IMG/VR virus record: IMGVR_UViG_3300017767_005578
Span: 1-64,000 of that record
DNA: 64,000 nucleotides
Direction: 5' to 3' (one strand)
From: a virus
Part shown: positions 48,697 through 56,742 of the stretch, piece by piece
Numbering within the stretch: position 1 is the first letter of the stretch
Layout: each line of letters starts with the position of its first letter
Notes under the pieces: model-generated
Databases searched by the model: none
Seen by the model: the letters and a program-made list of their open reading frames with translations, nothing else
What the model was told of the DNA's origin: nothing
Translations under genes and position numbers: made by a program

Positions 48697-49353
48697 ATGA
48701 TTCAAAGTAAACAATATCAAGCTCCTAAATCAGATGATGCGAGTGGAATGAGAGATATTAATAACGTAATTGTAGATTCGGGTTATAGATTCGGTCAGCA
48801 AGTGTATCAATTAATTCTAAGACAAGAGGGAAATGCTACTCCTGATAATATAGACTTAGACACTTACTCCAATGGTTTAACGGTCAAGGTAGGGTCTAGT
48901 ACTATATCAACTTCGTTCTCAACTGATACGGCAACTACTATTGCTGCTTTTGCTACAGCTATTGCTTCTAACGCTAATATAGAGTCAGCAGTTGTTGTAG
49001 GTCACACGATTAATATAAAGGTCGTAGAAAACACAGAAGTAGCATTAACAGACTCAGGAGTAACAGGAGGTACTATAAGAACATCTTTAACAGTAAATCT
49101 AGTAGCTGACTTAAGAATAGTTCCTGCTATTGTTACAATAAACCAAGAGCCTGAACCATTAAGAATAGATACTAACAACCCTTCAGGAACTAATTACGTA
49201 GGCTTTGCAGAAATAGGTACTGCTAATGCTGATGCTAAATGGAGAATTAAAAAGACTGTAACGGCTGGAACTGTAACTACAGTTACTTATGCAGACGGTA
49301 ACAAGCTTTTTGACAATGTTTGGGACAACAGAACATCTTTAAGTTACTCTTAA
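48697..49353 (+). CDS. putative fibre-base virion protein (218 aa)
   Basis: Starts MIQSKQYQAPKSDDASGMRD and contains LTVKVGSSTISTSFSTDTA then TTIAAFATAIASNANIESAV, a beta/Ala-rich layout like that of the repeated domain in 18532 and 30492 but more diverged. The end is beta-rich (TTVTYADGNKLFDNVWDN). It begins the fibre/tip cluster. A TATATTTA element (48674) lies 16 bases upstream of the ATG. Confidence 0.5.
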   Translation: MIQSKQYQAPKSDDASGMRDINNVIVDSGYRFGQQVYQLILRQEGNATPDNIDLDTYSNGLTVKVGSSTISTSFSTDTATTIAAFATAIASNANIESAVVVGHTINIKVVENTEVALTDSGVTGGTIRTSLTVNLVADLRIVPAIVTINQEPEPLRIDTNNPSGTNYVGFAEIGTANADAKWRIKKTVTAGTVTTVTYADGNKLFDNVWDNRTSLSYS

Positions 49354-49364
49354 AAAAATAGATT

Positions 49365-50054
49365 ATGGGAATTAAGTATGATTACGTATTAGGAAAATTA
49401 AGAGAATCTGACGCTGGTGGCGGAGGTGGTGGAAGCACTGACTCAGATGCGGTACACGTTAACGCAGCAGGGGAGATAAATGGTGTATCTGCAAAAGCTA
49501 CTCCAACAACCAGTGATATTCTATTAATAGAGGATGCTGCTGATAGTAACAATAAGAAGAAAATTACTATTGGAAATTTACCAGCTACGAGTGATGCTAA
49601 TGCTGTTCATGTAAATGCTGCTAATGAGATTACGGCAATAACTGAAAAAACAACAGTAGATAATCAAGATGAGTTTATTATTGAGGATAGTGCAGATTCT
49701 GGTAATAAAAAGAGCATTAAGAGAAAAAATATTGTAAGACCTATTGTAAACAGTACAACAACAGCAACTACACTAACTCCTAATATTGATGAGTATGAGC
49801 AAGAGGATGTAACAGATTTAGCCAGTGCTATGACCATAGCAGCTCCAACGGGTACACCATCAACGGGTATGAAGTTAGTTATTAGAATAACAGATGATGG
49901 TACAGCAAGAGCGTTAACATGGAATGTTATTTATAGGGCTATTGGGGTTACAACACCTAGTACAACAACGGCAAATAAAATTTTGTATGTTGGATGTATT
50001 TATAATGAAGCTGGTAGTAAATGGGATGTAGTAGCAGTTAAAGAAGAAGCTTAA
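49365..50054 (+). CDS. putative tail-fibre protein with repeats (229 aa)
   Basis: After a helical start (MGIKYDYVLGKLRESDAGGG) and a Gly5 linker, two copies of a segment with AVHVN(A)AGEI-type and ILLIEDAADSNNKKKITIGN follow: the second copy reads AVHVNAANEITAITEKTTVD and EFIIEDSADSGNKKSIKRKN. The C-terminus (TPSTGMKLVIRITDDGTARA) is a beta domain often seen at fibre ends. A fibre or tip role is inferred. Confidence 0.55.
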   Translation: MGIKYDYVLGKLRESDAGGGGGGSTDSDAVHVNAAGEINGVSAKATPTTSDILLIEDAADSNNKKKITIGNLPATSDANAVHVNAANEITAITEKTTVDNQDEFIIEDSADSGNKKSIKRKNIVRPIVNSTTTATTLTPNIDEYEQEDVTDLASAMTIAAPTGTPSTGMKLVIRITDDGTARALTWNVIYRAIGVTTPSTTTANKILYVGCIYNEAGSKWDVVAVKEEA

Positions 50055-50056
50055 TT

Positions 50057-50338
50057 ATGATAACAATTATTTCAAAAATAGAATTAGAAGGTACAGACAG
50101 TTTAAAGTATACTGATATTGGTCATACTGAAGATGACGCTATTGTTAATCAGATAAACGAGAATTATGATTATACACTAGGGAAGTTCTTAGGAGAGAAC
50201 AGGACTAAATTAGAAATAGGAGAGGTGTCAATAAGTGCTTTTTTCAATGGTATTGATTCTGTTAATGAAGCTAGAACTCAAGTAGAAATTGTTGAAGATT
50301 CAAGTTTAATTAAAATTACTGATATAAGTCAATTATAA
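50057..50338 (+). CDS. hypothetical virion protein (93 aa)
   Basis: Starts MITIISKIELEGTDSLKYTD and contains INENYDYTLGKFLGENRTKL, which is similar in spirit to the start of 49365-50054 (YDYVLGKLRES). It begins 2 bases after that gene and its TAA overlaps the next ATG. A small adaptor of the fibre cluster is plausible. No family recognised. Confidence 0.5.
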   Translation: MITIISKIELEGTDSLKYTDIGHTEDDAIVNQINENYDYTLGKFLGENRTKLEIGEVSISAFFNGIDSVNEARTQVEIVEDSSLIKITDISQL

Positions 50339-51003
50339 TGGCAGTACCTACTAAAGGAAATACTACAAGTGCAAATCCTACTCCAGGAGCTAATTTTAAA
50401 ACTCAAAACCATACCCAAAATACAGGTAGTGATGGTTTAATTATTGCTCAGTTTACTATGAGTAACACTAGAACTTATTCAAGTTGTACTTATGGAGGTG
50501 TAGCAATGACACAACTATATCAAATTAATAGGAGTGGCCTTTCTCAAAGAATGGCTTTTTTTTATTTAGAAAACCCACCAACAGGAAATAACACATTAAG
50601 AGTTAATTTTAGTGGTTCACAATGGAATCCCATTAGTATGCATATTAGAAGCTTTACTAATTCAGGAGGCATAGGAGCTAGTTTAAGAACTGGTGGGCAA
50701 TCAACACCAAATACTCAGAGTTTAACAGTTGAAGATGATTCGTTAATAATGATTACTTCGTGTAGTATTAACGCTATTACAAGCCAACAAATACCACAGG
50801 GTACTAATAGAACTTATATTCAACATAACACTAATAGACAGGTAGCAACAGGTGCCATTAGTGCTGATGGTGGACATAGTGCTGGTAGTATTTCTTTAAG
50901 GTCTACATCTACCTTTGGAAGTATAACATTAGATAGGACAGAGATAAAAGGGTTGTCAAGTTCAGTAGATACTAGCGGTGGTGACTTCTTTAGTTTATTT
51001 TAA
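50338..51003 (+). CDS. putative tail-tip beta protein (221 aa)
   Basis: Starts MAVPTKGNTTSANPTPGANF and includes YSSCTYGGVAMTQLYQINRS, LENPPTGNNTLRVNFSGSQW and SITLDRTEIKGLSSSVD. The pattern TYGGVAMTxL ... LENPPTG ... V is one I know from beta-sandwich tip or receptor-binding proteins in diverse phages. All-beta, Ser/Asn/Thr-rich. It lies between the small adaptor and the long fibre gene, so a receptor-binding role is likely but unproven. Confidence 0.55.
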   Translation: MAVPTKGNTTSANPTPGANFKTQNHTQNTGSDGLIIAQFTMSNTRTYSSCTYGGVAMTQLYQINRSGLSQRMAFFYLENPPTGNNTLRVNFSGSQWNPISMHIRSFTNSGGIGASLRTGGQSTPNTQSLTVEDDSLIMITSCSINAITSQQIPQGTNRTYIQHNTNRQVATGAISADGGHSAGSISLRSTSTFGSITLDRTEIKGLSSSVDTSGGDFFSLF

Positions 51004-51017
51004 ATTAAATTTATAAA

Positions 51018-53918
51018 ATGCCAAATCAAAAAATTGAACTAATAGATGCTATAGCAATAGCAAGAGGAACGGAAGAACCAACTAATAGAGATGTTTTTTG
51101 GTTGGATAAAAGTTTAACGGGAGGTTTTTATGATAGGCTTAAATCTTACAACTACGACACTGAAAAGTGGGAATTGGTATCTAGATCCAATCAAGAAATT
51201 TTATCAGACTTAAGGACTGTTGACGGTGCAGGCTCAGGGTTAGATTCTGACACCTTACAAGGTTATACTCCTGACCAGTTAATATCGCAAGGAGCTTCGG
51301 GATTACCTGCTATGTCTACTGGAAAGATAATAGTTGGACAAGGTGACACAATTGGACAAGCAAAAACATTAGGGGGGATAGCAACAATAGACGCTAATGG
51401 CTCTATGGCTTATGTAACTAATAGTATTAGCCACACAGGTCTAACTGATGTAGGAACAAACACCCATGTTCAAATAGATTCCCATATAGCAGATAGTGCA
51501 ATACATTTAAGTGCTGCTCAATCTACTAAGCTAGGTCACATAAGTGTTACTCAAGCTGTAGACCTGGACCAAATGGAAACGGATATTACAGCTAATAATG
51601 CTAAACCTACTAACAATCTAGCAACAGGGAATTTAACTCAAGCTGCTGCTGCTAGAACGTACAATATGAATAGCCAAGACCTTTTGTTTACAGATGGCTT
51701 TTTAAAAGTAACTGAAGCAGGAACTGGTGACATGTTTTATTTAGAACAAGGAGGAGGGGATATAACATTTGGTGGTGCAAGCGGTGTGGGTACAGGAGGA
51801 TCTAACTGGATACATCAAACAAATTTTAACACCGCATCTTCTACAGTGTGGGAGCATAGAGATTTTGGAAACAACACAGGATTAAAGTTTGTAAACTGGA
51901 CTACAACAGGCGGATTAAATCATTATGCTACATTAGAATACGGAGGCTCTGGAATTATGTATATCCTTCAAAACGGAGGAGGAGCAATACAGATGGGTTC
52001 TTCAACTACTATAAATGTTGGTTATGGAACAGGAGCGCAACGCCCTGAGACTGTAAGGTTAATAGCAGGCGCAGGACAATTTGAAGTGTCTGGAACAAGT
52101 GGAGGGACGGGTGCTACGACCTTTACGGATAACTCTAGCACAACAGCAGGGATTGAATATGCTGCTGATTATAGTTCAGACTTTACAGCAAGGAGTTTAG
52201 TGGACAAAGCTTATGTTGATGCTAATGCTGGGGGGAGTAATTTCGCCAATGCAGATTTGCAATTGACAGGGGATAGAAACCATGAGCTAAACAGTAATAA
52301 ATTAATTTTTAGATGCAAATTAACCGCAAATGCAGATAGGATAGAGAGTTTTTACGACAATAATCCAGTAGGGGGTATGGTCGTTGATCACTACGATAAA
52401 TTTGGAACAAAAATGCACTCTATAAACAGGGATAGTTTTGAAAATTTAGCCTATGCGGTTGGTTATTTTCGTGCTGGTATGGATGTTGGTCCTAAGAGTG
52501 CAATTAAGATGAGAGGCTTTTCTGGGACTGGTTCATATATTAAGTTCTCTAACCAGTTTGGTGACCCTTATTCTCAGATAGGTGCTAATATGCCTCATTA
52601 CTTTTTAGCTGCTTCTGGAGCTTTGGCGACTAATAAATTTATTGTAGGTGAAAATTCTGCTGTAGGTAGTGAAAGTATTAGTTTACAAGGTTCGACATTA
52701 ATAAAGGGAGAAGGAACTTCCACAGGTTCAACCTTAGCTTTATACGATAATGACACAACACCTTACAAAAGGTTTGAAATTTTAGACAATGGACAGTTTA
52801 GATTAGATTCAAGTAATGCGGTTGTAGCAACACCTTTTAAAATTGAAATGCGACCATTAGGAGGAACGGGGACACCTCCTTACTTTATGATAAAAAACTA
52901 TGGTGAAGTTGAGATTTATGGAGGGCTTTCAAATTTATTTAATGTCCAAAACACTTTAGGAGCAAAGCAATTTGAGGTGTTAAATGGCACAACAAAAATA
53001 AATGGTGCAAGTCAAATAAATTCAACATGGTTTCAAGTTTTAACAGACACTCAAAAAATGTCTTTTAATGCTGGAAGTGGAGGTGCGTTACACCACGAAA
53101 TTAGAACAAATGGTGGTGGAGGTCCAATAACCACAAAATTTAATATACCAGGAGGTGGGTATCAATTTATCGTTGGTGCTTCTGCTATAATTGGTACTGA
53201 AAAAATAAGTTTACAAGGTTCGACATTAATAAAAGGAACTGATACGCTTTCAACATCATCAGCTTTACAGGTTTATGATGGGGATAGTACACCAAATTTA
53301 TTAGTAGATTTTAAAAATAGCGGAAATGTAGATATTAACGCAAATTGGAGAGCGAATGAAGGTACTTTAAAAATAAACAGTAATAATCAATCTTTTGTTG
53401 GAATGGGATTGACTGATACAACAAATGGGTATTATGGTGGTTTCTTTTGGAGACCAACAACACAATATTTAACCATTGGTAGTAATACATCAGGTTTTGC
53501 TATTGAGCCAACAGCAAACAATCAAGACTTTGTTTTTACATCTTCGAGTTTTACAAGTGAAAATGAATTAATAGTAAATGATGATTTTACGTTAAACGGT
53601 AATCAAGAAGTAAATGCTAATTGGGTTGCAAGTAAAGGAACTATCAATATTAATTCAAGTAATCAATCTTTTAATGGTTTTGGGTTAACAGATACGGCTA
53701 CTGGTTATATGGGGTTTTTTGGCTATCGACCTACTAATGATTATTTTGTAATAGAATCAACAAGTGCAATTAGTGGAATATCATTTAATACCAATGGAAA
53801 TAATAGAAGAATGACCATTACTGATAACGGTTTAAATATTTCAAACTTACCTACTAGCTCTGCTGGTTTATCTAGTGGTGATGTTTACAACGATTCAGGA
53901 ACTTTAAAAATAGTTTAA
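51018..53918 (+). CDS. tail fibre / receptor-binding protein (966 aa)
   Basis: The N-terminus (MPNQKIELIDAIAIARGTEE) anchors to the tail. LTDVGTNTHVQIDSHIADSA then IHLSAAQSTKLGHISVTQAV is classical fibre sequence. Three repeats follow in the last half, for example SISLQGSTLIKGEGTST and KISLQGSTLIKGTDTLS, and NNQSFVGMGLTDTTNGY with NQSFNGFGLTDTATGY. The end NLPTSSAGLSSGDVYN then GTLKIV occurs at the tip of many fibres. It should bind the host surface. DNA of the repeats is similar enough to recombine. Confidence 0.75.
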   Translation: MPNQKIELIDAIAIARGTEEPTNRDVFWLDKSLTGGFYDRLKSYNYDTEKWELVSRSNQEILSDLRTVDGAGSGLDSDTLQGYTPDQLISQGASGLPAMSTGKIIVGQGDTIGQAKTLGGIATIDANGSMAYVTNSISHTGLTDVGTNTHVQIDSHIADSAIHLSAAQSTKLGHISVTQAVDLDQMETDITANNAKPTNNLATGNLTQAAAARTYNMNSQDLLFTDGFLKVTEAGTGDMFYLEQGGGDITFGGASGVGTGGSNWIHQTNFNTASSTVWEHRDFGNNTGLKFVNWTTTGGLNHYATLEYGGSGIMYILQNGGGAIQMGSSTTINVGYGTGAQRPETVRLIAGAGQFEVSGTSGGTGATTFTDNSSTTAGIEYAADYSSDFTARSLVDKAYVDANAGGSNFANADLQLTGDRNHELNSNKLIFRCKLTANADRIESFYDNNPVGGMVVDHYDKFGTKMHSINRDSFENLAYAVGYFRAGMDVGPKSAIKMRGFSGTGSYIKFSNQFGDPYSQIGANMPHYFLAASGALATNKFIVGENSAVGSESISLQGSTLIKGEGTSTGSTLALYDNDTTPYKRFEILDNGQFRLDSSNAVVATPFKIEMRPLGGTGTPPYFMIKNYGEVEIYGGLSNLFNVQNTLGAKQFEVLNGTTKINGASQINSTWFQVLTDTQKMSFNAGSGGALHHEIRTNGGGGPITTKFNIPGGGYQFIVGASAIIGTEKISLQGSTLIKGTDTLSTSSALQVYDGDSTPNLLVDFKNSGNVDINANWRANEGTLKINSNNQSFVGMGLTDTTNGYYGGFFWRPTTQYLTIGSNTSGFAIEPTANNQDFVFTSSSFTSENELIVNDDFTLNGNQEVNANWVASKGTININSSNQSFNGFGLTDTATGYMGFFGYRPTNDYFVIESTSAISGISFNTNGNNRRMTITDNGLNISNLPTSSAGLSSGDVYNDSGTLKIV

Positions 53919-53927
53919 TAAATAAAT

Positions 53928-54275
53928 ATGATGATTAATAACAAAGAATATTACAAAATTACAGGAGAGGTTAATGCTGATTTCGGAATAACGGTAACAG
54001 ACCCAATTATTAAAGTATTTGTTACTGCTAAAGGCGTTGAAGATACAGGTCTTTTGCAATGTGAGTATAATGTATATTATTCTGAAGATAACTACTTAAA
54101 TGGTGCTTATTTTTTTAAAGCTTCCAAAGATGGTGAGAGAATGATTAATTTTACTTATCCAATTGCTGATGTTCCTAATTGGGGTTGGCAAACTTATAAG
54201 GATGACCAAAAGAAAATTATTGCAGATACTTTTGGAATTGATGTAGTAAATATAGAACTTGTACAAGAAGATTAA
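53928..54275 (+). CDS. hypothetical fibre-associated protein (115 aa)
   Basis: Starts MMINNKEYYKITGEVNADFG, beta-rich throughout (ECEYNVYYSEDNYLNGAYFF-like strands) with an aromatic-rich middle (NWGWQTYKDDQKKI). It follows the long fibre gene by 10 bases and abuts the next gene. It may be a fibre chaperone or tip protein; no family is recognised. Confidence 0.5.
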   Translation: MMINNKEYYKITGEVNADFGITVTDPIIKVFVTAKGVEDTGLLQCEYNVYYSEDNYLNGAYFFKASKDGERMINFTYPIADVPNWGWQTYKDDQKKIIADTFGIDVVNIELVQED

Positions 54276-54698
54276 ATGTATTTCGGAAACATATACCCAT
54301 ACTTCACAGAGGAAGAGATAAGAACTGCTTTAATAAGGCAAATTAAGCAATACAATCTTAATTATGTTATGCCTGCTTTTGAGGAGGCTTGGCAGAGTAA
54401 ATTCTGGAGGGAAAAAGGCTATGATGGTGCTACGTTTATCCAAGATAAGACGCACCCTAGCGTAGATGCTTTTTTGCACGATTGGGGTTATAGGATATAC
54501 GGTGGAAACAAGTACGATGACTATGTGTTTTACAAGCTTCAGAAAATACTAAAAGATAAAGCTAAACGTAACTATATAGGTGTTAGGTTAGGTGGATTCT
54601 TTTTAAGAATGAAAAACAAATATATACAGAAGAAGCCAGGAACTTCTACGGAAAACCTTATAAGGCTTTATGAAATACTAAAAAAAATTAAAATATAA
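54276..54698 (+). CDS. putative DUF1353-like phage protein (140 aa)
   Basis: Starts MYFGNIYPYFTEEEIRTALI; the core HPSVDAFLHDWGYRIYGGNK then YDDYVFYKLQKILKDKAKR recalls a phage family around DUF1353 with a H-D-x-x-Y motif followed by acidic residues. The C-terminal half is basic. It directly follows 53928-54275 with no gap. The family link is by motif memory and is uncertain. Function unknown. Confidence 0.45.
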   Translation: MYFGNIYPYFTEEEIRTALIRQIKQYNLNYVMPAFEEAWQSKFWREKGYDGATFIQDKTHPSVDAFLHDWGYRIYGGNKYDDYVFYKLQKILKDKAKRNYIGVRLGGFFLRMKNKYIQKKPGTSTENLIRLYEILKKIKI

Positions 54699-54702
54699 TA
54701 AA

Positions 54703-54870
54703 ATGGAACAATTAACAGAAGAACAGAAGGCTTACATTCAATTAATACAACTTTTAGATGCCGCTACTCAAAGAGGAGCTTTTTCTAGACACGAAGTATT
54801 ATCTTATAATAAATCATTAGGAATATTAGACAAACTTTTCGTAGAGAAAAATAAACAGCCTGAAGATTAA
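54703..54870 (+). CDS. small hypothetical protein (55 aa)
   Basis: A 55-codon frame from ATG 54703, four bases after the preceding stop, with the leader AATATAATAAA. The product starts MEQLTEEQKAYIQLIQLLDA, contains GAFSRHEVLSYNKSLGILDK and is mostly helical. It recalls small phage proteins made before lysis genes, without a known role. Spacing in the tight late operon supports it. Confidence 0.6.
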   Translation: MEQLTEEQKAYIQLIQLLDAATQRGAFSRHEVLSYNKSLGILDKLFVEKNKQPED

Positions 54871-54930
54871 ATCAAACTTTAGGGTGTGTCTTTCGTTGTA
54901 AAAAGCAAAAGATTTTATTTTTCTATCTTT

Positions 54931-55209
54931 ATGAGAAATGAGGGTGTAATGGATAATACTAATTTGGGTATTTTTATAAATACTGTTTTTTCTTTTTTCG
55001 GTTGGGGATGTTTGAATCAGAATGTAGAAACGATAAAAGATAGTATTCCTTCATTAGATTATCTAAAAATCATAGTCACTCCAGCAGCCGAATCAGGCAT
55101 AGATGTGACAAGTAAAATATCTGTATTAGTACTAACTTTCCTTTCTATAATCACTTCTTCAATCACAATAGGTCAATTTATTTATAAGTTTTATAAGAAA
55201 AAAAAATAA
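54931..55209 (+). CDS. membrane protein, holin candidate
   Basis: About 92 residues from ATG 54931, or 86 from ATG 54949 (MDNTNLGIFINTVFSFFGWG); a GTG at 54886 is possible. Two hydrophobic segments are seen: IFINTVFSFFGWGCL near the N-terminus and VLVLTFLSIITSSITIGQFI near the C-terminus, followed by a basic tail (YKFYKKKK). It lies 9 bases before the endolysin gene, the place of a holin. Holin function is inferred from topology and place. Confidence 0.55.
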   Translation: MRNEGVMDNTNLGIFINTVFSFFGWGCLNQNVETIKDSIPSLDYLKIIVTPAAESGIDVTSKISVLVLTFLSIITSSITIGQFIYKFYKKKK

Positions 55210-55218
55210 CCTAGTCAG

Positions 55219-55716
55219 ATGAAATATGAATGGAGTAAAAGAAGTAGGGGTGTTTTAGAAACACTTCATCCAGATTTACAATTAATAATAAACTTAGCAA
55301 TACAGAGGACATCTGTGGATATTGTGTTAGTGGAAGGGTCTAGGGATGTGTCTACTCAAAGAAGGTATTTCAAAGATGGTTTGAGCAAGATAGACCCAGA
55401 TAAGTACAGGTCAGACGAGGACTTGTGTAAGGCTGCTAAACATATAACCATTGAAGATCATTCTTTGTATCATTATTCAAGAGCTGTAGATTTCTGTGCG
55501 TATGCTTTTCATAATGGCAAAAACTTAACCTACGACATGACACACTTAGTATACATATCCACTGTAATAGAGCAGAGTGGAAAAGACCTGTATTCAAGAG
55601 GTGTTACATCTCATATAATAAGGACAGGAGTGAATTGGGATATGGATGGTATATTAAAGTTTGACCAATCGTTTTTAGATGCTCCTCATGTTGAAATAAT
55701 AAAACCAAAGTTATGA
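55219..55716 (+). CDS. M15-type endolysin (VanY/D-Ala-D-Ala-like)
   Basis: A 165-residue protein of the peptidase M15 type. It has SRGVLETLHPDLQLIINLAI, then VLVEGSRDVSTQRRYF, the zinc-site region YHYSRAVDFCAY (His85, Asp91) and the C-terminal DAPHVEII with the last His ligand. In typical family members the first His is seven residues before the Asp; here the nearest His is six before, a small deviation. It cleaves the peptide stems of peptidoglycan at lysis. The TM protein genes on both sides complete a lysis cassette. Confidence 0.8.
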   Translation: MKYEWSKRSRGVLETLHPDLQLIINLAIQRTSVDIVLVEGSRDVSTQRRYFKDGLSKIDPDKYRSDEDLCKAAKHITIEDHSLYHYSRAVDFCAYAFHNGKNLTYDMTHLVYISTVIEQSGKDLYSRGVTSHIIRTGVNWDMDGILKFDQSFLDAPHVEIIKPKL

Positions 55717-56189
55717 AGAAGTTTACTGGATTTTTAAAGAAAGCTAAGGGGTTTTTAGCCACTAAAGGTAAAGATGTAGGTCAGTTAGCTATTAATGCTG
55801 CTACAGGTAACTTTAAGGGTGTTATAAAAGAGATTGGAGATGTATTAGGAACTGACTTATCAGAAGAAGGTAAAGCTTTATCAGAAGAGTTCCAGTTAAA
55901 GATAAAAGAGTTTGAGGTAGAGCATGATAGATTAATGATGGAAGATAGGAAGTCTGCTAGAGATATGCAGAAAGAATCTTTAAAACAAGGTGGAAAGCTT
56001 TCTAAAAATTTTATTTATTATTTAGCTGCTTTTTGGAGTGTTGTTGGAGCTACCTTCATGATATTTTCTTTCTTCATAGTTGTTCCAGAGGGTAACACAC
56101 ACTTAGTAGATACTTTAGAAGGGTTTATACTTGGTAATATAGTGGCTTCTATTATAGCGTTCTTTTACGGAGGGATGAACAAGAATTAA
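55713..56189 (+). CDS. holin-like protein with C-terminal membrane spans
   Basis: A 158-residue protein overlapping the endolysin stop by 4 bases (ATGA). The first 95 residues are soluble and charged (DRLMMEDRKSARDMQKES), the pattern of the gene-transfer-agent 3TM holin family. Then two membrane spans: FIYYLAAFWSVVGATFMIFS and GFILGNIVASIIAFFYGG. It likely releases the endolysin or acts as a spanin-like helper. Its stop (TAA) overlaps the stop of the convergent HNH gene. Confidence 0.7.
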   Translation: MKKFTGFLKKAKGFLATKGKDVGQLAINAATGNFKGVIKEIGDVLGTDLSEEGKALSEEFQLKIKEFEVEHDRLMMEDRKSARDMQKESLKQGGKLSKNFIYYLAAFWSVVGATFMIFSFFIVVPEGNTHLVDTLEGFILGNIVASIIAFFYGGMNKN

Positions 56190-56503
56190 TCGTCACCAAA
56201 TAATTTACAGTAAAGCAAGTAGTTATGTTCTCTGACTATTTGCTTTTTTGTTTTGGACCAAGTAAAGTTTCTTTTAGTTTCTAGATCTCCTGTTTCCCAT
56301 TCCATGTGGTGTTCTGCACATAGAAGTTCTATGTTGTCTTTGTTTAACCTAAGCTCAGGTGTTCTTCCTTTGGTTAGTATATGAGAAAAGAATATTGGTT
56401 GAGGTTTGTTTCCTAGCTTTTTACCACAGTTAGCACATACATGTTTTCGTTCTTTCCATATCTCCATAAACATTTCCCATTCTCCTGTTTTTTTTCTACT
56501 CAT
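56186..56503 (-). CDS. HNH endonuclease
   Basis: 105 residues with the full motif: CANCGKKL (zinc pair, about residues 23-30), FSHILTKG (HNH His), RLNKDNIELLCAEHHMEW (Asn, then C-x-x-H-H). It is a NinG/DUF968-like or packaging-type HNH enzyme. It nicks or cuts DNA, perhaps in recombination or packaging. It is the last gene of the right-arm leftward transcript and converges with the lysis genes with a 4-base overlap and no terminator between. The start abuts the next gene at 56503. Confidence 0.8.
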   Translation of the reverse strand: MSRKKTGEWEMFMEIWKERKHVCANCGKKLGNKPQPIFFSHILTKGRTPELRLNKDNIELLCAEHHMEWETGDLETKRNFTWSKTKKQIVREHNYLLYCKLFGDD

Positions 56504-56703
56504 TAAAACATGTTCTTTTTATGGTCAGGATTGGATTTAAAATACTCGTCTTTTATCTCTACTGATTTATGTATATAAAATGTGTAACCATCAGGAGAGG
56601 TGTTTTTACAAGTAACAAATGTTTCATCAATCTTACACACTTCGTATTCTTCTCCTTTGTAGGTAAAGACATCTCCTTTTTTTAAATGTAAAATTTTACT
56701 CAT
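56503..56703 (-). CDS. small hypothetical protein (66 aa)
   Basis: Starts MSKILHLKKGDVFTYKGEEY and reads like a small beta-barrel (KGDVFTYKGEEYEVCKIDET ... TCKNTSPDGYTFYIH). It shares one base with the start of the HNH gene. The beta pattern recalls short KOW/SH3-like phage proteins. Function is unknown. A terminator lies between this gene and the exonuclease gene upstream. Confidence 0.55.
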   Translation of the reverse strand: MSKILHLKKGDVFTYKGEEYEVCKIDETFVTCKNTSPDGYTFYIHKSVEIKDEYFKSNPDHKKNMF

Positions 56704-56717
56704 GCTAAAATGTTTAT

Positions 56718-56742
56718 AAAAAAAAGAGGGTTTTACCCCTCC
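56718..56742 (-). terminator. intrinsic terminator overlapping CDS end
   Basis: On the minus strand GAGGG, a TAAAA-containing loop, CCCTC and a run of eight T. The loop includes the TAA stop of the exonuclease gene, so termination structure and coding end overlap. It would cut transcription before the two last genes of the arm. Confidence 0.7.

Noticed and set aside
51018-53918. Diversity-generating retroelement acting on the fibre gene
   Set aside because: The fibre repeats suggested variability, but there is no reverse transcriptase gene or template repeat in the window.
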